Of a stretch of 64,000 bases of DNA, positions 24,664-36,526 are shown in pieces (the stretch's first letter is position 1; the number at the start of each line of letters is the position of its first letter). The notes under the pieces were generated by a model that worked only from the letters and a program-made list of their open reading frames with translations, had not been told where the DNA came from and ran no database searches. The translations under genes and the position numbers were made by a program. Origin of the DNA: Macrocystis pyrifera (taxonomy: Eukaryota; Sar; Phaeophyceae; Laminariales; Laminariaceae); the NCBI GenBank assembly GCA_031763025.1, contig JASSKH010000007.1, positions 3,067,776 through 3,131,775 on the forward strand, read 5' to 3'.

Positions 24664-27600
24664 GCACCCACTGTGGGGTGGAACTGGCTTCTGCGTAGCT
24701 GATGGGGTTGCTGGTTCAGCTTTCGATGCCCAAGAGACGTGTTCGTGTGACGACGGCTTCGCCTCACGAGACTCGTTCGGCAACCCGAGCTGCGTACGGT
24801 CGACGGTTATCATGTACTGCTACATAACGATCGCTGCTGCAGGGGCGGCGTTAACGATACTGCTTGCCTGGCACTTTCAGCAACATCGGCGTCTACCGAG
24901 ACAGGCCCGGATCACACGGAGATCTGGGATACGCTTGAGATTTATGGCGTCTGCGAGGTGCGTGAGCGCGTACATTTTCACTCTCCTTGTACGTACATAC
25001 GAAGAAATCCTCACAGGGAATCGCCTTGTTTGCACATAAGTAAGGCAGGTGTACGCGTACTTCGTACCCGGTACCCGCCGCCAGAATAGTCCTGAACTGT
25101 CCTCGAGTTCCACAGGGGAACTCTGCATAATATTACTGGCCCACGCCAGGTATCTTTCGTTTTACACAAGCGACCCGCATTCCTATATGTTTATTAATGT
25201 TAATAGTCGACACCTTTAATTACTGCTGTACGTACAACGAAACTGATCCCAGTCATACTCCAAGCACATTTGTAGCTTGTCCACATTACATGGGCTGTCA
25301 TTGTTGTCGTTTACAGCAGTAGTAGTGCTGCTGTTGATGTTGCGGATGTTGTTGTCGTTGGTGCTGTTGCTGGTGCTGATGGTGTCGTGGTTGCTGTTGT
25401 CGTTGAGGTGTGTAAACCCTTTCCGTTTGACGCTCCTCTTGGCTTTGGTCAGTGCTTTTGCCACTTGCAACACACTCCTGTTCTCAATAGCAGCGACTGG
25501 AAAGGGAGCGGTAGCTCTCACCGATAGTGGAGTACACCAGGCGTTCTACACCGCGTCACTTCCGATGGCGTACGCCGTCAGCGTGACGTACGTGGAACTT
25601 TGGGTAGATTATCTCCCGGCTCAGGTGAGGTGTGTGCGTGGGGGAGGAGGTTATTGGATACCAGTACCAGTTGTACTGTGCCAGGTATCTTCTACTACAG
25701 CTATGGAGCCGTCTTTGATGTCTGGTTAACTGTTCGTACACTGTCTCTCACCGTGTCCTCGGCAGTTCGTACACCGTCTGGACTGTTCGCGCACCGTCTG
25801 AACTGTTCATACGCCGTCTCGACTGGTCATTGTCCACACGCATTTTCAACTAATCATACACACCGTTTCGACTGTTCATACACCGTCTCGACTGCTCATT
25901 CGCCGTTTCGATGCTGATATACTGTCTCGACTACTCACATACCGTGCCGACTGTTTACACACCGTTCGTTTCGACTACACGTCGTCTTGACTGTTCATCC
26001 TCCGCCTCGGTGTTCATTCACCGTCTCGATTGTTTATAAATAAATATACCTGTGATCCTCAGCCTTATCCGATTCGTTTCGGGTCGGCGGATCTCTGCCG
26101 CCTCTGACCGTCTTTCCGCGCGGTTTCTTCACCGGGGCGTTCCACCTCCACGCCTGAACCGTCCGGCGTCGGAGCATTCGCCCGCTCAGCGCCGTGGCGC
26201 CCGCGCGAAGCCTTGGCGTTGAGATCTACGAAGGAATCTCCGAAAATCCTTGCCCTGTCAGCGTTTTGGGCCATGGTCTCTCGACAGAGTGATTGCATTC
26301 GCATGGTTCTTTCCACCACGTCCTCTCCGACCTCCGACCCATGGGGAGAGCCACCTACCCGGCCGGCGTCGCCATTGTGGGGGCCTGCGCAGGTGGCTGC
26401 ATCTGGGACATCGATGGAACGCCCCGATAGCACATGCCACCCAGGCTTAGTTGAGAACTGCTATCCATATGCAGGGCCTAAAAGTGGACTAAAAATGGTA
26501 CGTAACGGGATATATGAGAGATCTCGCGTGTCACCTACAGCCAGCAGCACTTATAACGATAGTGTGTACGCTATCGAACAGCAGCAGCTGCAGCGCAGCT
26601 GTATACTACGTGACTGCATAGATGTACAGCTAGCTGCAGCAGGACTGCCACAGCAGCTGCTGTGACGGCACCTTTCTACGGAGCTGCGCTGTCGGCCGTC
26701 GGGTACTCCCTGAGTTAGAAGTTGGAAGTTACACCACCTTCCAGGATGCCGCCGCTTTTCGGTTAATCGGCAAGTAATCGTCAGCATTCTGCTGCCTTTT
26801 TGAAACTTCATAGAGTGTGGAGCGCACGCTCTCAGTCTCCTGGCATCGAGTCTCAGTCTTTCCACATTTTACGCCCATCACGCAAGTCTGCGACCGGCGG
26901 CCGTTCAGGTCGCCGGCGTTGCCCCTTGTACATACCAGGTACCAGGTATATATTTTGAACTGTTCATACGCCGTTTCGACGGTCTATGCACCGCCTCAAC
27001 TGTTCATACACCGTCTCGATGTTTTACACGCCGTCTCGACTCTTCATACACCGTCTCAACTTCTGATACATCGTCCCGACTATTCATAACGCCGTCCCGG
27101 CTGTTCATTCGCCGTCTCGATTGCTCGCACGCCGCCTCAACTGTTCAAACGCCGTCAAACTGCCCAAACACCGTCCCGAGTGGTCTTGCATACCTGGTAC
27201 GCCGTCTCGACTGTTCTTGCACGCCAGGTACACAGTCTCGACTGTTAATACACCGACTCGACTGTCCATATACCTGTTTCGACCGTTCATATATGTTTAT
27301 ACAACTTCTCGACTGTTCACACACCGTCTGAACTTGCCCACCACCGTCTCCACTGCTCATATATACACCGCCTATCGATTGTTCATACGCCGAGAATCGA
27401 TAGTTCATACACTGTCCAGACTGTTCACGCACCATTTTGACCGTTGGCAACATGTTGGTCCACTGTCTCAACTGCTCACGCACCGTCTAAATGCCCCAAA
27501 CACTGTCTTGAATGTTCATGTATACACCGCGCGACTGTTCATACACCGAATCGACCGTTCGTACACCGTCCAGACTGTTACCATATATACCGTCTCCTGA

Positions 27601-29127
27601 ACGTTTCGGGCACCTAACCGACAGTTCATCCATACACCCCCCCGACTATTCATACACCGTCGCCCCAGCTGCTGCCTTCGGGGTGCTTTGCGGTCAAGCT
27701 CAAACGTTTCGCCGAAGAGCAAGCCCTCTTCGTCCGATTAGGATTCGTGGGGTTCCTGTCCCTCGTGTTGATCGGCTCTATGACTTTCATCTTCGATTCT
27801 GTGGCGGTCGCTAGACTGATAAATTTGATGGGATCGGGAATCTCGACGTCCGTGGTGAGTACGAAAGGGGGGGCATGGGCAAGAGTGGGGGAAACGCGCA
27901 GATTTTGGCGGAAATGAGGGAGGAAGTGATGGGGCAAAGAGGACGAGGTGGTGCAGCCGACGAATAGTCCTGGACGAACGTTCGCGATAGCTTCTGCGCG
28001 CTCTCATACCATACCATTAACTCCAAAATGTTGATGACAACGCATATTTTTATACACGTCCCTGGTGCACCGTTTAATTGATATTAAAAGCTGCAAATGT
28101 AAACTATGTTCAAACAGAGTCGTGCTGACCCGCCTCAAACGTGGCATCGTCCTTCGCGTAGGGCTGCAGGATTGCCGAAGTTATCAATCCACCTCTTTCT
28201 TTTCAAGCGCCCGCACAATGTTCCCTGCCCCTTGCCCCCCCCACCCGTTGCTTCGCGCGTACGATGCCGGCAGGGTTTAGGCTTCTGCTTCGTCGCTGTG
28301 CACCTCACGTTGACGATCAATCATGCAATGGCAAAGGTAACAAGAAACACGGGCTACAAGTAACGATCCTCATGTACGTCGAAGGCATACAGTGGGGGGT
28401 TTGCCACACAGTGCAGGTTGAAGCACATCTTGCAGCTGTGTCTCTCCCTATTGGTCCAAACGAGACATTTTGTCTAGGACAGAGAAAATGCCGCCAGCCC
28501 CACGAACGGGTTAAAAAACGATCTTCTCGCTGACAATATTTTTCGGGGAGAGGAGGGCATACACTCGAGCTATTGATGCGATCCAACGCGTTGCTCGCCC
28601 AATGCGGTGCTGACCAACTTGCTGTGTTCGTGCATATATTTAACAGCACAGGAGTTTAGAAATAGATCACTTCGACTTCGCGACAATTTTTGATCGCAAA
28701 CCCCCTGGAAACAGCACCGAAATAGTGACATGCTTTCCGCTGACTACAATACCAAAATCAGTGGTTTGTATTTTCTATGCTATCTCTGTGCCGGCTTGAC
28801 AGGGATCGCAAACTGCGAGATCACTGTATGAGAAAGCAAGGAGAAGGCTGTGGGCGCAAGTGGTGGCGTTGTTAATTGTTGGCTACACGTTCGTGAGCTC
28901 GATGGCGGTTTTAGAGCTGACGCAGGCGGGGCAACGAACCCCCATAGTTCCCTTTTCGATCATGGTGAGACAGACACCACCCTCCCGATCGGTATATGTA
29001 TATCCCGCAGTCAGTAGTTAAGCTAGAGAGCGCCTGTCCGGACGGGACGTTGTTTGCTTATTAGGCCACGCTGGCTGTTTCGTGGTATGCGTCGCTAATA
29101 GGCCCCGCGCTGCCAGCCCGTAAATAA
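24664..29127 (+). CDS. EGF-like domain plus seven-transmembrane protein, six exons, 5' end missing
   Basis: Putative receptor-like plasma-membrane protein; family not recognised. Exons are 24664-24957, 25408-25624, 27669-27854, 28274-28336, 28803-28964 and 29065-29127 (stop TAA). Junction phases are 2, 0, 0, 0, 0, and each border has GT and AG. Joined, they give about 327 residues. Residues 10-43 are an EGF-like module with cysteines 10, 26, 28 and 43 (ETCSCDDGF). Hydrophobic segments follow at about 47-70, 104-127, 141-163, 190-213, 230-248, 271-292 and 302-321, with basic loops such as EKARRRLW. The acceptor at 25407 is the weakest; an alternative at 25316 is out of phase with exon 1. The signal peptide and first exons are not found. 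A phase-compatible upstream exon could end at 24327, but its content is unconvincing. Intron 2 holds two minisatellite blocks and an antisense open frame. Confidence 0.8.
25740..26045. repeat. 20-22 bp minisatellite, first block, in EGF/7TM intron 2
   Basis: Degenerate units around CACCGTCTCGACTGTTCATA. The second block at 26955 has the same unit, so one array was probably split by insertion. Confidence 0.85.
26955..27660. repeat. 20-22 bp minisatellite, second block
   Basis: The same CACCGTCTCGACTGTTCATA unit. It ends a few bases before the acceptor of exon 3 (27668), so the array forms that exon's upstream intron sequence. Confidence 0.85.
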
Positions 29128-31130
29128 GGCTACATGTTCGTCATAAATTAAAAAACACATTTAGAGATGCTGTGGCTATCTAAAGGCCCTTCATATTTAC
29201 GACCAGGCTTGGTAGGTGGCCTCATGTGTAGTATGGAGATATCGACCACATTACTTCACAAGTGATCGGTTTTGCCGAACCGGAACCTAACACTACTAGG
29301 TCATGCTCCATACGTGGACAAAGTACACTCGCTGAGGCAGCTGAGGCCTGCAAACTCCCGAAAGGACAGCACTACAGTAGTCGAAGGAAACGATTGGTCT
29401 CGGCTCGGATCAATCGAAGGAAGGCGCTACCATCCAACGAGAGTGACAACAGTCGATTTTGAAAGTATTCCTTCAGATATTGAAATTGAACATGTAGCGC
29501 TCGCGTATCGGCGTCTAAGCATACAGTTGACAAGGTCGATGGCGGACTGACTGCTGAACAGCGAGAACTTCCCATGAGGCAAATGCTATTAGCGTCACTA
29601 TTCGTAAGGTGTACTTTGTGAGCTTCTCCCGCGCCAGCAGGTAGACCCCTCAGACCACCAAAAAAGCAGGTAACCTCTACTAACTCACGAATGAACAAGT
29701 GGACCCTTCTAGCCAAACTCAGCCACTTGGCTCAAGTAGCCCAAAAGGTAGATTCTTCCAACCAGCAAGCTTCAGGGTCTCAAATGATCATTGACATGGT
29801 GTAGAAATCTCAGGATTCACTGGCAACCCGATGCTACTCTGTGTGGTGCGTATAATCCGCGTTGCAGAAAGGTAGAGAAAACGAGAGAGGAGAGTACGTA
29901 CAGTAGGGCGATCGAGAGGGAAGCTAGAGCCGTGCTCTCGAGTTCACCCACGTGACCCTGGAAACGAAAAAACAAAGAAATACCCTGTACATGTATTATA
30001 CAGTATCATAGACTGTGATATGTGAATAGCAGCAAGATCTGCGACCCCCGAACTTCCAAGTGGCTTGTCAGGGTTATGTTCCTTGACGATTTGAAGAATG
30101 ACAGCCCAGTCAAACGGCATACCTACATACGTACTCGGAACATCAAAAATTAATTCTGACATGAAGCTACGTATGATACGCTATAGCAACACGGTAGAGG
30201 TATCTGAAATTATAAATCACAAGATCGGGGATTTCGTCACAATTCAGCTTTGCAAGCTGCGTGCAAACCTTCTGCTGCTGGTTGTATGTGACATCAACGT
30301 ACACACCACAGCAACCTGTATTTGCCCCTGTTATGCCGCTCGTCGAGCCAGCTACTGCTGTGTGTACTGGCTTAATAGACGAGATAACTATTTGTACCGA
30401 GCAGTGACTAGATGACAACTGACTCCTGCGGTAGTGTATACCAATCCCTCATACGATTCCTCGATGGAGAGGACATATCAACAGTCAAAATACACAAATC
30501 ATATAGTCGCTATTTTTCCGTTACGTGACGTCTTTCCAAAACGCGTACCGGTATAGTTATAAAAAATGTAGGCATTACAGGGAAAAGCTCCATGCAGGGC
30601 CCAACTCGTTATCTGTTCTGTATATATACAAACGATGGACACGAAATCAAGCGAACAACCACATATGTATTGTAATTTTTTCTGCTTTACGACATGACTC
30701 ATCAGGCCGGATCTTATGTAATTTTTTTGAGTGTTTGAAAAGGCAGGAAGTCGGATTTTCCACCGGCAAAAAGCCACGCCAGATCGGTGCGCCATGTGCC
30801 GTCTTAGCGTTTGTTAGGTTTTATTTCATGGGAGAATGAAAAAAAACAGAACAGAACCGAGATTTTGAACTCCACGTGGACCACGACACGAACGAGTCAT
30901 TCACGCCGGGTTGGGCGATCAACCTTCACCACCAGCTCCTTGAAGGAAGGAACGGAATATGGAACCTCCTGGGGAGCTGCGTAAGGGGTTTGCTAGTCGC
31001 TGGACCAGCGAGGAGCTCTCGCTCTCGCGGAGCATGAGCTGCTTGCGGCCGTCGTAGTGAGAAAAAAAAATCCGTTAGATTGTTTTGATACTGCTGTAGT
31101 CTCGTCCTGTTGTCTCCAAAGTTGTTTTGC
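29128..31130. other. Gap with weak coding-like minus-strand frames
   Basis: Minus-strand frames at 30418-30167 (YVDVTYNQQQKVCTQLAKLN) and 30162-29944 (FDWAVILQIVKEHNPDKPLG) look protein-like, and the second ATG lies 10 bp after the first stop. A short block near 30800 reads DLAWLFAGGKSDFLPFQTLK. No consistent splice chain links them. Confidence 0.3.
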
Positions 31131-32519
31131 CTAGAGCAGCTGCAGTTGGGCGGCCGCAAGGAACGCGAGGGTGGCCAAGGTGTTGATGCCCTCCCTCTCC
31201 GTGGTGGTCGATGCACAAGTGCTGGAGCCCAGCTGTGTACAAGAGTAACCAAGCATGTAGCGTCGTGACCCATCATGAGCCCAGTCTATAACCAATACAA
31301 AATTGTACAATGCCTCCGAGGTCTTGTGCAAAAGCAAGTTTTATCACTTTCAGAGTTGATCAGAAAAGGCTGTAAAAAAAAAATCATTTCATCGAATTTC
31401 ATGAGTGATAAAATCTCGGAGGAACATTTTTTCCACCAAACAGGCCCCATGAGACGTGATTTTGATACAATCTGATCAGAAATGGGACCAGATACCCCGA
31501 AGCCTCCGTAAACAGTCATATAATCACCTAAAAAAAATTGCGTAAGATCTGGCCTCATCAATACACACTTTTTCATGATAAATGCAAGTTAAGCTATCAA
31601 CTCACAGTACTACTATTATATAATAGTAGACGCGTAAGACGTGAACCGCCATATATTCCAACCGGTTTGTCGACCAAGAATAAACGATGCGACAAGTAGT
31701 CTACAGCAGTGGCTCCGTTCATTCCGCAACCATCATAGGTCTCCTGACGATATTCCCACCGGTCGAAAACAAAGGAAGAAAGGGGTACTGCCAGCGATTT
31801 ACAGCTTGGTAACGACTACATGGTGCTCTTTTCAGAGAGGCATCATCGCTCGTGTATATCAATCTCCCGTTGGTATTCTTCCACGTGGCGGGTCCTCCTC
31901 CCACACATTCTGAATCACTGAGGATGAGGTAGTAAAATTTTCCTTCCAACCATGAACATCCAGCCGAAATCGCTCCTTCGACCAGGTTACAATGTACCCT
32001 CTTCCTAGGTATTGACCCATCGCAATCTCCATACGCGCACAGCATCTTGCTACAGGGAGGATTGACGGTGTAACTTATCATACAACACAAGAAGAACAGG
32101 CTCCAAGCGATCGGTTAGCTGACCAAGCAATTGGATATCTGCACGCAAAGCATAAATATAGCATGCGATACAGCTTCGTTAATATATAATACACTTCACT
32201 ATTCCAGTGGCTCGACCTTCCTGGTGTAGACGCCAATGGTGGCCAGATGTACCAGGTATTGACATTTTTCTTGACTTACGACTTGAGGCTCAATGTCACC
32301 ATGAAGTTGGGGAGGTAGGCAATTTCTTCCCCACAAAATGATTGTCGTCATCCGCTCCGCCCACTGTTGAATATGTAGGGAGTATATGCGTCTCGACCTC
32401 GAAGATGTTGGGTCGTTCTTTCAGAAAGAAAAGGGAGTTTAATATTGGCTTGTGGGTGCACACGAAAGCCTTGGGTGCTACTAGTGGCTCTGCATCCTCG
32501 TGTGTGCAATCCACATGTT
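31131..32519 (-). CDS. Cysteine-rich probable secreted or surface protein, three 3' exons
   Basis: Not a family I recognise. Minus-strand exons are 32519-32300 (2 nt, 72 codons, 2 nt), 32073-31803 (1 nt, 90 codons) and 31322-31131 (63 codons plus stop TAG). Phases match at both junctions. The acceptors before exons 2 and 3 have pyrimidine-rich stretches; the donor at 32299 (GTGACA) is weak. Exon 1 reads FVCTHKPILNSLFFLKERPN and then GGADDDNHFVGKKLP. Exon 2 is cysteine-rich (CSKMLCAYGDC, HCNLVEG, CSWLEGKFYYL, DSECVGGG). Exon 3 ends with a hydrophobic tail (NTLATLAFLAAAQLQLL) after a Ser/Thr stretch, as in GPI-attachment signals. An upstream exon with the start codon is needed and was not found. 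Probably a real gene, but shown only by splice logic and composition. Confidence 0.5.
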
Positions 32520-32910
32520 CTGCTATGTGTGGGTGACCCGCAGATTCTGCTACGGGGTTCGACCGCGGGTGTCCTCCCGCTATCGTGAGCGTGTTAACCT
32601 TTGTCTGCTGACGGACGTTCTCGTTGTTGAGCTTGGCTCGTTAGTAGGCGCGAGTAAGGCGCAACTCAAGAGCAGCAGCTGGTGCGACCCCGTGTGACGC
32701 GAACAGAGTCAATCCGCCAACCCCTGGCGGTGTAACTCAGCTGGTATTCCGGTAATTCAAGATAGCGATGATCCAACGACCCCATTATGATGCTGTTGAC
32801 CCAGCTGATGCTCGGGTGGTCCCAGCTGGTGTTGATTCAGCCATCCCAGATGAAGCTGCTCCGGTGATCTCAGGCGAAAACGATACTGTGGCCCCAGGCA
32901 CTGAGCGACA

Positions 32911-33715
32911 ATGATCCCAAATGCCGATGCTTCGACGGTCCCAGGTGCTGATGCTCTGATGATACCAGATGCCGATGACTTGGCGATCCCGAACGATGCC
33001 CCGGGGAGGGGATATCATCTTGGTGTTTTGTTGGGGATTATGGTCAGCCTCTTGTCTTCCTCCGGTACCCTCTTGGTACCAGCATTGGAGGCGGCGTGCG
33101 TGAAACTTTTGCACGACAGCATTGGGCCCTCTATTTGTGTGAGAGAAGTTGACACACTTATCTGGGGGTTTTGCTCGATCCGGGGGGTTCGTTCGCGGTG
33201 CGCTCTCCGTGAGCTAGAGCAGCTGGGGGCAGGGGTGAGCTCGTTGTACGCTACACTTTTTTCATCACGTTTCCCTCAGCCTCCGGTGAAAATGTGGCTA
33301 TCGCACTAACAAATTCCCCACCCTCAATTCACGCGCCCCCGTTTCTCTTTTGATCTGCCTCAGGTTTTGAACCAGTATGTCGGCTGCAGTATGGCTGCGC
33401 ATTTCTCGGCGCCCACAGAAACAAGACCCCTATTATGCGTACCCATTTGTAGCAGTCTGTGTTATTTGTGTGTGAGGGGCAGGCAGTTGTTGTTGGGAAG
33501 TGCAAGGATCAGCGCGAAAGAGGGCAGCGGAGTGACCTCCATACCGCTCTCCAAGTTCTGGTCGGTCCGCGCGCCGTTTTCTACCCGCCGCAGGTAGCCC
33601 GGTAGTCCCTGCGGAGGAGGGTGTAGGAACAGTGCGGGTCAAGGCTCCTTCTCTCTGTGACACGACAGATGCAAAGGCGGCACCAATTTCCTTGAGTGAA
33701 GAACAGCACTTGTGA
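32911..33715 (+). CDS. Putative membrane protein with PxADA repeats
   Basis: Tentative three-exon model: 32911-33138 (76 codons), 33364-33469 (35 codons plus 1 nt) and 33594-33715 (39 codons plus stop TGA). The first exon begins with short repeats (VPGADAL, MIPDADDL) followed by one hydrophobic segment (HLGVLLGIMVSLLSSSGTLL). The last exon reads VVPAEEGVGTVRVKAPSL. Acceptors at 33363 and 33593 are good (CTGCCTCAG, CCGCCGCAG). The donor at 33470 is GTGTGA, with a stronger GTGAGG two bases later that would break the phase. The same repeat motif continues upstream from an ATG at 32767 but is out of frame with the exon, so either another intron or a frameshift lies between. Function unknown. Confidence 0.35.
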
Positions 33716-34656
33716 GGACAGAGAGTAAATAGTACGAGTACATGAAAGCTGGCACCTGGTATAGATTGGAAGCGAAAAGATGCTTTTAGAATGTGGCCAA
33801 AAGATTAAATGAAGAAGAGAAGAGAAGAGTGCAAGAAGAGATGCACGAGAGTGATCATCTAGGTCGCTCGGTCATCTCGGTATGATGCACACGCTACGGG
33901 TAGTTGTACTCTTCGGGCTGTTGTACCGACAACCGATTGGTCCATTTCACCGTAACGTTTGCCGATGAACATATGGTGGCATAATAGCCACTCTGGGACA
34001 CTGCTACAAACCAAGCTCCTGATGAAGGCAGCCTCAGCGTACAAAACACCGAACGTCGAAAAGCATGCGACTATTGACATTGAACTTGTAGTCCCGCCGC
34101 ATATTGTGCGCTTGTCTTCATACCCAAACTACGATACAATCGTACAAGGCTCGGCTTACCGTAGTGATTGCGCACCAAATACATACGGATATACAGACTC
34201 AATGTCCCAACATGCGACGAACAACTGTTGTTCGCTACTTACTGGACATCACCAACAGCGTGGATTGCCTCAGGAATGTGACCATGTTATAGGTGCGTGT
34301 ATATGGGAGTCCAACGTCGAAAGCGAAACGGTCGACACCCTTCCGGGGCGCTACGATCTAAACTTTTTCTGGCGTTAACTGTCCAGACCGCATAGATGAA
34401 CGGAATATAGATGACAGTAGTCTCAGAGTCGAGTGCCGCACCCCATCCTTCCTGCGTATACTTCCTGTGGCAGACACCGTAGAAGACGAGCGTAGACCCC
34501 GCTCGGGTGGCTTGCCCTCCTCTTGTTTTCACGATTGTCCGCTGTAGCCGGAGTAAGGGGCATTCCTCTCAGATAAGGGGCGGCATTGACAGCTGTACCG
34601 GTAGTGAACAAGGATGGGGAGCTGAACGCCCACTAGCAAACCAGTGAGCGACGAAA

Positions 34657-35334
34657 TCATTCAGAGGGTGGGTTGCCTATGATGTGAAATGTTGGAATAT
34701 GGGACGTTTCTAACTTGGATGATGACCACCCCCCAACCACGAGGGTTGGCGCTGCTTTCATACCGTCTCTTATCCAATCCAAGGAGACCTGCTTGTTTTT
34801 ACGCTGTTGTAGTACGTAGTTGCTGTTCAGAGCTACGTGTGGAAACTCGATCGATTGTTCGCGGCTGATGACCCATAACGACGGGTTTCCAGCCTCGCCC
34901 CGGTTGCCGCCTACTGCTGGAACCCTGTCAGCACGGGGGCTATGCCAAGGATCCTCGACTGCATCTGCGTCGGGAGATTCTCCCCTCGCCCCTGCTTTGC
35001 CTTGAGTGGGATTACCGATAGGGCTACCCCATGAACTGTGTGTTGTGCCGCGATTTCTATCTTCCTCTGTGGTTGTCCTATTGTGCGGTCGGCCGGCGTC
35101 TGTTGACGAAGGCATCATCCGCCCATGCCGCCACATGGAGAGGATATTCCTGGATGCCGTCTGGACTGTGTTTTTTTTTCTGCTAGTCAAGATGGTAAGG
35201 TTCGCTCCTGGGTCTTTCCTGCTTACAACAGTTCCTCCTACGGCCCCTGTACCACGGGCGGCAACGCGTGGGTCCCTTCCTACGCTTGTGATCCTATTCC
35301 TCTGAGGCCCCGTAGCCGCTCCTCTTGTCGACAC
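34657..35334 (-). CDS. Hypothetical 225-codon open frame
   Basis: One of the longest open frames not explained by a repeat. It has no ATG at the quoted start (GTG). The first two thirds are Arg/Gly/Ser/Thr-rich and low in hydrophobics. The end reads EFPHVALNSNYVLQQRKN and then VSLDWIRDG, and finishes HIIGNPPSE. No domain was recognised. It overlaps a competing exon pair on the other strand (35135-35547), and only one can be right. A frame of this length is unusual but not impossible by chance in 64 kb. Confidence 0.25.
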   Translation of the reverse strand: MSTRGAATGPQRNRITSVGRDPRVAARGTGAVGGTVVSRKDPGANLTILTSRKKNTVQTASRNILSMWRHGRMMPSSTDAGRPHNRTTTEEDRNRGTTHSSWGSPIGNPTQGKAGARGESPDADAVEDPWHSPRADRVPAVGGNRGEAGNPSLWVISREQSIEFPHVALNSNYVLQQRKNKQVSLDWIRDGMKAAPTLVVGGWSSSKLETSHIPTFHIIGNPPSE

Positions 35335-35547
35335 CCCTGCATTTACCGGTCGCCTGGACTCCCTATTCTCTCGACTACTTTACAATTGACGATTTATCCC
35401 TCCCAATATCATCCCTCCCCCCCAAGGACGCAGGGGTGCCCGCACCCCGGCGTTCCTACGTCATCGTCCCTGCGGCGAGCGTGAGCTCCACTCTTGTTTC
35501 TTCCGTGGCGGCGACGAGCGTTGCTTCGATTACCTACTGTTTTCCCG
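35135..35547 (+). CDS. Putative exon pair with membrane segments
   Basis: Exons 35135-35194 (20 codons, phase 0, donor ATG|GTAAGG) and 35316-35547 (77 codons plus 1 nt, donor CCCG|GTGAGA) join in frame across a 121 bp intron. The first is a hydrophobic leader (MERIFLDAVWTVFFFLLVKM). The second reads PYSLDYFTIDDLSLP and then a hydrophobic stretch, SYVIVPAASVSSTLVSSVAA. What follows is unclear: the frame stays open without splicing to a TGA near 35621. Family unknown. It conflicts with the minus-strand 225-codon frame. Confidence 0.3.
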
Positions 35548-35694
35548 GTGAGAAGTTTCCTTCTCCTCGGACCTTTGCAGATCGACCGCGCCCTGCCCTT
35601 CCTCATCGCCTCAGCGAGTGACTCCCTCCCTCCTCTCCGCAGCGTCTGACCCAGCTGAGAGACTGCGTCGCTGCGATGCCCCCCCCTGGGATTC

Positions 35695-35925
35695 CGCACA
35701 ACAACGTTCGCTTGCAATTGAAGATGTTCAACAACGTTCGCTTACAATGAAGATGTTGTTGCGCGATTCGGACGGAAGTACGGCCGTTCGTGCCTCCCAA
35801 ATAGATATGCACAGCCAACCAAGATCCGTAGGCCAACAACGGGCGGGGGGGTCGTACCTCCCAAAAAGACATGCACAGCCAGCCGAGCTCCGCAGACGGC
35901 CAACAAGGGGGGGGGGGGGGTAATG
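35695..35925. repeat. Two short direct duplications and a G-run
   Basis: CAACAACGTTCGCTTGCAAT and its near copy lie back-to-back. GTACCTCCCAAAAAGACATG and GTGCCTCCCAAATAGATATG form a second pair. A run of about 16 G ends at 35921. Confidence 0.65.
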
Positions 35926-36526
35926 CTGCGTATACCATCGCTTTGCGCGTCTATCTCAACGCCGCCAGTGGGACAGTTTTTTTGCAACAGCGGACTACAG
36001 AGAGGCAGCAACCATAGAGCTTGATTCACTGCCCTCTGCTTGACAAGGGTCAGCGCGTTTGCCCTCTATATCTGCGATTTGAGCCTCTACACTGAAGTTT
36101 CTTGACTTCCCTGGTTCTAGCAAGGCAGGAGCCTTTCCAATTTTCTGCTCCGACTTTGTGCCCCGAACAGGGCGGGAACCTCTCTCAAAGTTCCTTCTTG
36201 CCGCTGCTCTCTCTCCACCAGTCACTCCCAAGCTTCTCTTCCCTTCTCCGTACTCACGTCTCTCCGACTCCCCAACGAAGTTGCCTTGTCCGTGGGGAAA
36301 CAATAGTGCCGCGCTGCCTTTTCCGCATTGCGTTATACACACACTGCCAGAAGTTATTGATCATTCCACTCCATGTCCTTGCCTTTCCTAACAGAGTTCC
36401 TGTCGCCCCTCACTTCTTCTACAACCATGCTCTCCGAACTCCGCTCCCACACCTAGCTCCACTGGAAGCAAAGTTAATATAACTACTACTGCTGCTAGTA
36501 TTACAGTACTACTTCTGCTACGACAG

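Noticed and set aside
25277-25407. Leu/Val-rich stretch upstream of EGF/7TM exon 2
   Set aside because: Using the acceptor at 25316 breaks the phase with exon 1 and adds a low-complexity TTG/GTT repeat; the acceptor at 25407 was preferred.
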